A stretch of DNA of 34,071 nucleotides from Bacteroidota bacterium (GTDB lineage Bacteria > Bacteroidota > Bacteroidia > Chitinophagales > Chitinophagaceae), in NCBI GenBank assembly GCA_018267725.1, contig JAFDXY010000021.1, forward strand, positions 1-34,071, in the 5' to 3' direction. Under the pieces are notes generated by a model that had not been told where the DNA came from, searched no databases, and was given only the letters and a program-made list of their open reading frames with translations. Position numbers and translations under genes: made by a program. Positions 24,079 to 31,123 of this stretch are shown here, in pieces (the stretch's first letter is position 1; each line of letters starts with the position of its first letter).

Positions 24079-24507
24079 ATGGAGCGTATCAAACTAAATT
24101 TACCCGAAACATTTTCTTTCACCACATCAATATCAATAAGAATTACCGATTTAAATTATGGCGGACATGTAGGTAACGATTCATTTCTATCTATCATTCA
24201 CGAAGCAAGAATGCAGTTTTTAAAACATTACGGTTATAGTGAGTTAAATGTAGAAGGTGCCGGATTAATTATGGCCGATGTTGCTATTGAATATAAAAAA
24301 GAATTAAACTACGGAGATGTTGTTTCTGTTTCAGTTACTGCCACAAATTTTGATAAATTAGGGTTTGATATTTTTTATTTGCTTGAGCTTAATGAAGAAG
24401 AAAAAAAAGTTATAGCCGGCAAAGCAAAAACAGGCATGATGTGTTATGATTATAATCTTAAAAAAAGAATGCCCGTGCCGCTAAATTTTATTAGTAAATT
24501 TCAATAA
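24079..24507 (+). CDS. Hotdog-fold acyl-CoA thioesterase (4-hydroxybenzoyl-CoA thioesterase-like)
   Basis: A 142-aa single hotdog domain. The segment RITDLNYGGHVGNDSFLSIIHEARMQFL (21-48) matches the YbgC/FadM-type active-site region, in which an Asp before the Gly-His-Val turn is catalytic (candidate Asp24). The central helix and the IEYKKELNYGDVVSV strand follow. It probably hydrolyses an acyl- or aroyl-CoA in the cytoplasm; the substrate is unknown. ATG at 24079, 9 nt after rdgB. A 175-nt gap follows with no terminator that I could identify, then the DUF1624 gene on the same strand. Confidence 0.82.
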   Translation: MERIKLNLPETFSFTTSISIRITDLNYGGHVGNDSFLSIIHEARMQFLKHYGYSELNVEGAGLIMADVAIEYKKELNYGDVVSVSVTATNFDKLGFDIFYLLELNEEEKKVIAGKAKTGMMCYDYNLKKRMPVPLNFISKFQ

Positions 24508-24682
24508 AATTAGTACTACACAGCAAAGCATTTACAACTAACATAAATAAAAATAAGTTACAATATTGCAAACCTTCAATTGCATAAAGAGCATATAGAC
24601 TATGTTCCTTTTAAAATTTTATACAAATTCAATATTCTTCAAATTGTAAAAAAAATAATATCTTGCTTGCAACACAACGCTT

Positions 24683-25876
24683 ATGCAAACAATCCTAACC
24701 GCTAAGCAACGCATTAACAGTATAGATTTATTGCGTGGCATTGTAATGGTTATAATGGCATTAGACCATGTAAGAGATTTTTTTCACATTCATGGTATGG
24801 ATGGTGACCCTACCAATTTAGCTACAACAAGCCCCGCATTATTTTTTACAAGATTTATAACACATTATTGTGCTCCTGTATTTGTATTTCTTTCAGGTAC
24901 ATCTATCTTTTTACAAAGCCAACGTAAAACAAAAAAAGAATTAGCTATTTTTTTATTAACAAGAGGTTTATGGCTTATGTTAATAGAAGTTGTTGTTATA
25001 AATTTTTTATTCAGTTTTAATCCATTTTATAATGGCATTGCTGTGCAGGTTATTTGGGTTATAGGTGTATCAATGGTTTTAATGAGTGTATTAATTTTTC
25101 TTCCTTTTAAAATTATTTTTGTTATTGGATTAATAATGGTATTAGGTCATAATTTTTTAGATAGATATAATTTTAATAGTAATCAATCTATCCCTTTAGG
25201 TTGGTCAATCCTCCATCAACCATCATTTAAAATGTATGCCCCACAACATTTTATAATTGTGCTATATCCTTTAATTCCCTGGCCAGGTGTAATGATGTTG
25301 GGATATTGTATGGGTAAATTGTTTACTAAAGATTATGATGCAGTAAAAAGAAAAAAACAATTATTATATTTTGGTATAATTGCTATTGCAGTGTTTGCTG
25401 TTCTACGTTATATAAATGTATATGGAGACCCTGCATTATGGAGTGAGCAAAATAGAGGAACAGTTTACAGCATTATTTCTTTTTTTAATGTAACAAAATA
25501 TCCGCCATCATTATTATACCTCTGCATTACATTAGGGCCTGCATTAATTACTCTTTCATTAATTGAAAACATACAAAGTAAATTTGTAGATGCTGTTACA
25601 GTTTATGGAAGAGTACCGATGTTTTATTACTTATGCCATTTCTTTTTAATACACTTGCTTTGTGTAATTTTCTTTTATGCAAGTGGGCATCATAATAATG
25701 AAATTACTGACCCTAATCTTACTTCGCCATTTTTATTTCGTTTGCAGCATTGGGGTTATCCGTTATGGGTTGTATATATTATTTGGATTGGTGTTGTTGC
25801 ACTTCTTTACCCGTTCTGCAAAAAATATAGTGAATACAAAGCCACGCATAAAAAATGGTGGTTAAGTTATTTATAG
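24683..25876 (+). CDS. DUF1624/HGSNAT-like multi-pass membrane protein
   Basis: A 397-aa integral membrane protein with about ten hydrophobic segments. The N-terminal signature RINSIDLLRGIVMVIMALDHVRDFF (10-34) is that of the heparan-alpha-glucosaminide N-acetyltransferase-like catalytic domain (DUF1624), where the Asp-His pair (28-29) lies in the first membrane helix. A later segment, YGRVPMFYYLCHFFLIHLL (about 305-323), is also characteristic. Members are thought to transfer acyl groups across the membrane to sugars; the substrate here is unknown. The 175 nt upstream show no convincing promoter. A hairpin terminator follows the gene. Confidence 0.82.
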   Translation: MQTILTAKQRINSIDLLRGIVMVIMALDHVRDFFHIHGMDGDPTNLATTSPALFFTRFITHYCAPVFVFLSGTSIFLQSQRKTKKELAIFLLTRGLWLMLIEVVVINFLFSFNPFYNGIAVQVIWVIGVSMVLMSVLIFLPFKIIFVIGLIMVLGHNFLDRYNFNSNQSIPLGWSILHQPSFKMYAPQHFIIVLYPLIPWPGVMMLGYCMGKLFTKDYDAVKRKKQLLYFGIIAIAVFAVLRYINVYGDPALWSEQNRGTVYSIISFFNVTKYPPSLLYLCITLGPALITLSLIENIQSKFVDAVTVYGRVPMFYYLCHFFLIHLLCVIFFYASGHHNNEITDPNLTSPFLFRLQHWGYPLWVVYIIWIGVVALLYPFCKKYSEYKATHKKWWLSYL

Positions 25877-25880
25877 AACC

Positions 25881-25915
25881 AAAACAGCCATCAAAAAAAA
25901 TTGATAGCTGTTTTT
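25881..25915. terminator. Bidirectional terminator between convergent genes
   Basis: AAAACAGC (25881-25888) pairs with GCTGTTTT (25907-25914). After one mismatch, ATCAA (25890-25894) pairs with TTGAT (25901-25905), round a 6-nt loop. A-runs and T-runs flank both sides, so it can serve the plus-strand DUF1624 gene and the minus-strand pdhB gene, whose stops lie on either side. Confidence 0.78.
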
Positions 25916-25936
25916 ATATATAAGTTTATATAATCT

Positions 25937-26923
25937 CTATTTTTTCATGTACATTACTTCTTTTACTAATTTAACTGTTCTCTCAACATCTGGAATAGCT
26001 AATGCAGCTAAGTTTGGTGCATAGTGCATAGGAGCATCGGCACTACAAATTCTTCGTATGGGTGCATCTAAATAATCAAACCCTTCTTTTTGTATGCGGT
26101 AAGTAATTTCAGAACTTATGCTGCTAAATGGCCATTGTTCTTCTACAATTACTAAACGGTTTGTTTTCTTTACGCTTTCTAAAATTGTTTTCCAATCTAA
26201 AGGTTTAATAGTTCTTAAATCAACCACTTCTGCACTTACTCCTTCTTTTTCTAATTCGGTAGCTGCGTTTAAAGCAACTTTCATCATTTTATTATAAGAA
26301 ACAATAGTTACATCTCTTCCTGCTTTTTTTACATCTGCTTTTCCTAATTCAATATAATATTCCTCATTGGGTATATCGCTTTTATCTCCGTACATTAATT
26401 CACTTTCCATAAACATTACTGGGTCTTGTTCGTATCGAATGGCTTGTTTTAATAAACCTTTTGCATCGTAGCCGTTACTTGGAGAAACTACTTTTATTCC
26501 CGGAATATTTGCATAATAACTTTCAAATGCTGTTGAGTGTTGGGCTCCTAATTGTCCGGCACTTCCATTACCGCCTCTAAATACAATGGGGCAGCTTATT
26601 TGTCCGCCACTCATTGCCAACATTTTACTTGCTGTATTTAAAATTTGATCTAATGCCAATACTGCAAAATTCCATGTCATAAACTCAACAATAGGTTTTA
26701 AACCATTTTGTGCAGCACCTACGCCAACTGCAGTAAAACCTAATTCGGCAATAGGTGTGTCTATTACACGTTTGGGACCAAATTCTGCTAACATGCCTTG
26801 GCTTACTTTATAAGCTCCGTTATATTCTGCTACTTCTTCGCCCATTAAGAAAACCTTATCGTCTCTTCTCATTTCTTCACTCATTGCTTCGCGAATGGCT
26901 TCTCTAAATGCAATTGACCTCAT
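25937..26923 (-). CDS. pdhB: Pyruvate dehydrogenase E1 component, beta subunit
   Basis: Beta subunit of the thiamine-diphosphate-dependent E1 of the pyruvate dehydrogenase complex. At 328 aa it fits the family. The N-terminus has the conserved REAIREAMSEEM and MGEEVAEYNGAYKVSQGM. Glu60 in DTPIAELGF corresponds to the residue that contacts the cofactor pyrimidine, and VVDLRTIKPLDW and VEEQWPFSSISSEI mark the C-terminal transketolase domain. A branched-chain 2-oxoacid E1-beta is an alternative, but the sequence reads more like the pyruvate type. It stands alone: no E1-alpha, E2 or E3 gene is adjacent. A -7-like TATTTTTG (26951-26958) lies 27 nt upstream of the ATG. Confidence 0.92.
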   Translation of the reverse strand: MRSIAFREAIREAMSEEMRRDDKVFLMGEEVAEYNGAYKVSQGMLAEFGPKRVIDTPIAELGFTAVGVGAAQNGLKPIVEFMTWNFAVLALDQILNTASKMLAMSGGQISCPIVFRGGNGSAGQLGAQHSTAFESYYANIPGIKVVSPSNGYDAKGLLKQAIRYEQDPVMFMESELMYGDKSDIPNEEYYIELGKADVKKAGRDVTIVSYNKMMKVALNAATELEKEGVSAEVVDLRTIKPLDWKTILESVKKTNRLVIVEEQWPFSSISSEITYRIQKEGFDYLDAPIRRICSADAPMHYAPNLAALAIPDVERTVKLVKEVMYMKK

Positions 26924-26950
26924 AGTAATTTGATTAATTTATTTGAGGGG

Positions 26951-26958
26951 CAAAAATA
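26951..26958 (-). promoter_or_regulatory. Candidate -7 element for pdhB
   Basis: TATTTTTG on the minus strand fits TAnnTTTG and is about 27 nt upstream of the pdhB ATG. No TTG is seen at the expected -33 distance, so this is weak. Confidence 0.4.
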
Positions 26959-27028
26959 GAAGATTATGCTGTATAATGCTAAGAGATTTTTTATGTATTT
27001 ACTATGCTTACGTTTATTGGCTATAATA

Positions 27029-27050
27029 ACAAAACCCCGCTAATGCGGGG
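27029..27050 (-). terminator. Intrinsic terminator downstream of the TonB-dependent receptor gene
   Basis: CCCCGC (27035-27040) and GCGGGG (27045-27050) form a 6-bp G+C stem with a TAAT loop. On the minus strand it is followed by TTTTGTT. It lies 30 nt beyond the receptor gene stop. Confidence 0.85.
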
Positions 27051-27080
27051 CTTGCTAACTTACTAAACTAAGAATATTGT

Positions 27081-29951
27081 TTAAAAAATATTGTAACCAA
27101 ATGCTACATAATATAATCCGCCAACTTGTGCATTACCAAAACCGTTTATATAATATTTGTTAAACAAGTTGGTTGCACCAAATTTAATTTGAGATTTAAT
27201 TTCAGGGAATTTGTAAGTAGCCTGAGCATCAATAGTACCAAAAGCTGGCACATTACCTACAGCAAAACTTCCTTCATACCAAAAACTTTCTTGCCATTTG
27301 TAAACTATATTAAATCCAATTCTTTTTTGATATAAGAAACCTGTATTTCCGAATGAAAGGTTTACACGAGTTTTTGGTGTGTTGAAGTAAGAAACAAAAT
27401 TAGGATCACTTGGTTGATCGGTAATTTTATCTCCGTAAATATTAGCACCTACCATAAAGTTATTAGGTAACAAATAATCTACTGATGCACCCCAACCACT
27501 TGTTTTAACAGTACCATTTGCATTTTGTGAAACACTAAATGCTGTGTTTGATCTGCCAAGTACCGGATTAAACCCAACTTGTAAACCATTAACGCTGGTA
27601 ATAAAATTATCGTAAGAAGCCATGTAAGCATATACATCAATCAAAAACTTCTTTCCAAATAAACCTTTGTAACCAACTTCGTATGAAGAAGCTGTTTCTG
27701 GTTTTAACGGGTTAAATGTTAAAACAGAACCTGTAGCACTGAAAACAGGGTTTGTATTCAATCCGTAATAATTAATCATTTGTTGAATACCGCCTGATAA
27801 TACTGTACCACCGCCTACTACTAAACCTATCCATTGGTTTTGTGTTGAAGGAAAGCGATAAGCTTGTTGATATGATAAACGAATATTATGATCTTGTGCT
27901 AACTTAACAACGGCAGATGCTCTTGGAGTAAAGCGTCCATCAAAATTGGTGCTTTTATCATATCGGCCTGAAACACTTACTTTCAACACATCGTTAAACA
28001 TTTTTTGAGATAATTGAGCATAAGCACCTTGATCATCAATTTTAATTTTTCCGGGATTGATAGAAGTTTTATCTGCAAACAAAGTTCCTTGAGAATCTAA
28101 CCAGTATCTTTTCCAGTTACCACCAACCAATAATTCTGTTCCTCTCGGAAGTTTTAATGCATTGGTTAAATTCCATTGTCCTTCTAAAACATATAAACTT
28201 GTTTTATCTAAAAATAATGCACCGCCTTGTGAAATAGGTGTTTGTATTATTTTTTGGAATAAAGGATTGTCGTATATAGGTCCTGTTGGTCTGCCTGCAT
28301 CTGCAATTGCACGTGCTTGCTGGTGTGCAGCGGTGCTTGGTAAGCCTGCTGCTATATAATTTGTATAAGCCGTCATATAGGTAGGATACCATGTTGTACT
28401 TGGTTTCCATGCTTCGTTAAAGTAACGAGATGCAATAGTTACATTATAAGAATCTCCTGCATTTTCTTTAGTCATCCAAGCTCTAACAAACCAATCTTTA
28501 CCTTTTACTTCTAATTTATATTGACCCATTTTTAAGTTCTTTAAAGAATAGCGGTCGCTACCGGTGTAAACCGTATTACCCATACCCCAAAAGCCTGTTA
28601 AAGAAGCTTCAACACTTGAAGATAATTTATAATACAACCCGCCTTGTAATTTTACATTTACGGTATTGGGGTCAATAACATCTCTTTCTAAATAACCGGT
28701 ACGGCTAACGTTTTGACCAGTATAATAATTCTTAATGCCTCCATACAAAAAAGTAGAGTAACCTGCACCAACTAAAGCACCGCCACCAATACCATTTAAG
28801 AAAGCATTATAATTTGCAATAGTTGCACCAGGGTTAGCACCTAAATAAGCTTGAGATGCCCCGTATAAAGCAGTATATGTAGGAACGCCAACAGCTGCTT
28901 TAATAGCTGCTTGAATAGATGAGTTTACATTCGAAAGGTTTTGTGTTGTTTCATCTCCATACACGTTTATACCATCATAATTAGGGTCAGAGTTCCTGTC
29001 TCCAGATGTTACACTTCCAAAAGGAGCTCCGGTTGCTGGTGGAACAGGTCTTGCATAGTTGCCTTGGTTATTAGCTAACCACTCTTTTGCCTGCATATAT
29101 TCTGCACCTATTTTAAATGCAAATTTTTCAGATACTTTTTTACCCCAACGTAATGCCCAATCTGAGTATAAGTTTAATGGGCGTTGATAGCCATCTACAT
29201 TATTTACACCTTCTTTTACTTGAAAGCTTAAACCTTGATATTTAAACGGACTTTTGCTATTAATTAATAAAGTACCATTCATACCACCAGAACCATACAA
29301 AGCAGAAGAAGCACCTGATAATAGTTCCATATTATCTACATCTAACTCTGTTAAACCAATTACACTACCTACAGCAAAATTTAAACCCGGTGCTTGGTTA
29401 TCCATTCCATCTACAATTTGGTTTAAACGTAAATTACCGCTGCTGTTAAAACCACGTGTACTAATGGTTTTAAAGGCAAAACCCGATGTGGTAACATCAA
29501 CACCTTTTAAATTAGCAAGCATATCGTAATAATTAGTTGCAGGTGTATTTTTAATAGCGGCCGAGCTTACTCTTTCAATAGAAACAGGAGACTCTAAAAT
29601 TCTTTCTGCAACGCGAGATGCAGCTACTACAACCTCATCACCCAGTTCGTAAGCAACATCTATACTAACATTTAAATCACTTCCAGTAAAAGTTACTTCC
29701 TTGGTTTTATAACCTACCGAAGAAACAACTAAAGTAAACGGAGGTTTTTGCGAGGTAGTAAATTTAAAATTTCCCTTATCATCTGTATATGTTCCGGTTG
29801 TACCACCTTTAACAGTTACAGATACTGCAGCAACCGATTCTTTTGATTTACTGTTTTTTACAGAACCACTAACTACGGTTTGTGCCGAAAGGGAAAAACT
29901 ACATAAAATAAAAAATACAAATAAACATGCAAGGGTTGTAAGTTTTCTCAT
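27081..29951 (-). CDS. TonB-dependent receptor with carboxypeptidase-regulatory-like domain
   Basis: A 956-aa outer-membrane receptor. A signal peptide (about 1-24, cleaved after SLSAQ) is followed by a carboxypeptidase-D-regulatory-like beta domain (VVSGSVKNSKSKE... with GTYTDDKGNFKF, about 25-105) and a TonB-box-like DEVVVAAS. The plug domain (about 115-235) contains ISTRGFNSSG, IVDGMDNQ and LSGASSALYGSGGMNG. A long barrel ends in the aromatic C-terminus AFGYNIF, as expected for BAM recognition. No SusD-type lipoprotein gene is adjacent, so a SusCD glycan system is not supported; the ligand is unknown. It has its own terminator and a weak candidate promoter, and is divergent from purC. Confidence 0.93.
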   Translation of the reverse strand: MRKLTTLACLFVFFILCSFSLSAQTVVSGSVKNSKSKESVAAVSVTVKGGTTGTYTDDKGNFKFTTSQKPPFTLVVSSVGYKTKEVTFTGSDLNVSIDVAYELGDEVVVAASRVAERILESPVSIERVSSAAIKNTPATNYYDMLANLKGVDVTTSGFAFKTISTRGFNSSGNLRLNQIVDGMDNQAPGLNFAVGSVIGLTELDVDNMELLSGASSALYGSGGMNGTLLINSKSPFKYQGLSFQVKEGVNNVDGYQRPLNLYSDWALRWGKKVSEKFAFKIGAEYMQAKEWLANNQGNYARPVPPATGAPFGSVTSGDRNSDPNYDGINVYGDETTQNLSNVNSSIQAAIKAAVGVPTYTALYGASQAYLGANPGATIANYNAFLNGIGGGALVGAGYSTFLYGGIKNYYTGQNVSRTGYLERDVIDPNTVNVKLQGGLYYKLSSSVEASLTGFWGMGNTVYTGSDRYSLKNLKMGQYKLEVKGKDWFVRAWMTKENAGDSYNVTIASRYFNEAWKPSTTWYPTYMTAYTNYIAAGLPSTAAHQQARAIADAGRPTGPIYDNPLFQKIIQTPISQGGALFLDKTSLYVLEGQWNLTNALKLPRGTELLVGGNWKRYWLDSQGTLFADKTSINPGKIKIDDQGAYAQLSQKMFNDVLKVSVSGRYDKSTNFDGRFTPRASAVVKLAQDHNIRLSYQQAYRFPSTQNQWIGLVVGGGTVLSGGIQQMINYYGLNTNPVFSATGSVLTFNPLKPETASSYEVGYKGLFGKKFLIDVYAYMASYDNFITSVNGLQVGFNPVLGRSNTAFSVSQNANGTVKTSGWGASVDYLLPNNFMVGANIYGDKITDQPSDPNFVSYFNTPKTRVNLSFGNTGFLYQKRIGFNIVYKWQESFWYEGSFAVGNVPAFGTIDAQATYKFPEIKSQIKFGATNLFNKYYINGFGNAQVGGLYYVAFGYNIF

Positions 29952-29980
29952 AATAGCAATTTTTGTTTGGAATTGTATAG

Positions 29981-30008
29981 CAAAATAATGATTATTCGGT
30001 TGTTACAA
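29981..30008 (-). promoter_or_regulatory. Candidate promoter for the TonB-dependent receptor gene
   Basis: On the minus strand, TTG (30006-30008), 17 nt and TTATTTTG (29981-29988) give one mismatch to TAnnTTTG and a spacer slightly shorter than usual. It lies about 30 nt upstream of the ATG. I see no cobalamin riboswitch or other structured leader in 29952-30097. Confidence 0.35.
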
Positions 30009-30097
30009 AAATTTAATTTCCGCACAAAAGAATAAACTGTTTATAAAAACGTAGATGCAAGCTATTTATTTTAATAATTGCAATGTTATTTTGACAA

Positions 30098-31021
30098 ATG
30101 CAAACATTTCATTTTCCCAATCAACTTAATTTTTATAAAGGCAAAGTAAGAGATGTATATTATTTGCCAAACAATATTTTGGTAATGGTTGCCAGCAACC
30201 GTATTTCTGCGTTTGATGTTATTTTACCCAAACCCATTCCGTACAAAGGGCAAGTGCTTAATCAAATTGCGGCATACATGCTTAATGCAACAAAAAATAT
30301 TTGTCCCAATTGGTTATTAGCAACTCCTGCACCCAATGTTTCAATCGGAAAAAAATGTGAACCATTTAAAATTGAAATGGTAGTTCGCGGAAATTTAACT
30401 GGCCACGCATGGCGTACTTATGCAAGCGGAGCAAGGGTTTTATGCGGAGAAGCAATGCCCAATGGTTTAAAAGAAAATGATTATTTCCCAACACCTATTA
30501 TTACACCAAGCACCAAAGCAAGCAAAGGGCATGATGAAGATATTAGCAAAACAGAAATTATTAAACAAGGCTTAGCAACGGCAGATGAATGGAACATATT
30601 AGAAAAATATGCACTTCAATTATTTGAAAAAGGAAAACAAATTGCAGCCCAACAAGGTTTAATTTTAGTTGATACCAAATATGAGTTTGGAAAAATTGGT
30701 AATGAAATTTATTTAATGGATGAAATTCATACACCCGATTCATCAAGATATTTTTATGCCAATGGTTTTGAAGAAAGACAAGCTAAAGGAGAAAGACAAA
30801 AACAATTAAGCAAAGAGTTTGTACGCGAATGGTTAATAGCCAACAATTTTATGGGAAAAGAAGGGCAAACCGTACCAACAATGAATGAGGAGTGGATTGA
30901 TACTATTTCTAAAAGATATATTGAACTATACGAAAAAGTAATTGGCGAAAAATTTATACCGAAAGAATTAAGTAACGAAGAAACTTATACCAATATTATT
31001 AACGCTTTAGAAAGCTTATAA
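30098..31021 (+). CDS. purC: Phosphoribosylaminoimidazole-succinocarboxamide (SAICAR) synthase
   Basis: Ligates aspartate to CAIR with ATP in purine synthesis. At 307 aa it is of the long form, close to yeast Ade1 in length, and not the ~237-aa E. coli form. Motifs are YKGKVRDVY (13-21), [14 protein letters not shown] (31-44), [17 protein letters not shown] in the nucleotide-binding region, [18 protein letters not shown] and [13 protein letters not shown] near the C-terminus. ATG at 30098, 146 nt from the divergent receptor start. It is followed after 102 nt by gcvP on the same strand, with a promoter-like element between them. Confidence 0.97.
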   Translation: MQTFHFPNQLNFYKGKVRDVYYLPNNILVMVASNRISAFDVILPKPIPYKGQVLNQIAAYMLNATKNICPNWLLATPAPNVSIGKKCEPFKIEMVVRGNLTGHAWRTYASGARVLCGEAMPNGLKENDYFPTPIITPSTKASKGHDEDISKTEIIKQGLATADEWNILEKYALQLFEKGKQIAAQQGLILVDTKYEFGKIGNEIYLMDEIHTPDSSRYFYANGFEERQAKGERQKQLSKEFVREWLIANNFMGKEGQTVPTMNEEWIDTISKRYIELYEKVIGEKFIPKELSNEETYTNIINALESL

Positions 31022-31040
31022 ACTAATAACTGTTAGCATG

Positions 31041-31048
31041 TACATTTG
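31041..31048 (+). promoter_or_regulatory. Candidate -7 element for gcvP
   Basis: TACATTTG (31041-31048) matches TAnnTTTG exactly and would start transcription near 31055, about 69 nt before the gcvP ATG. No TTG is present 20 nt upstream, so the -33 element is weak. No glycine riboswitch fold is apparent in the leader. Confidence 0.42.
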
Positions 31049-31123
31049 CGGCAGTTTTTTAAAGTTAAACAATAAACAAAGTATAAAAACACTTACCAAC
31101 TTGGTTTATAAAAAATATATACT

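Noticed and set aside
27081..29951. SusC-type glycan transporter
   Set aside because: No SusD-like lipoprotein, glycoside hydrolase or sensor gene is adjacent, so only a general TonB-dependent receptor call is justified.
29952..30097. Cobalamin riboswitch or iron box upstream of the TonB-dependent receptor gene
   Set aside because: The 146-nt region is AT-rich, with no cobalamin-box-like sequence and no convincing palindromic operator.
31055..31123. Glycine riboswitch upstream of gcvP
   Set aside because: The leader is short and AT-rich, without the conserved G-rich core or paired helices of that class.
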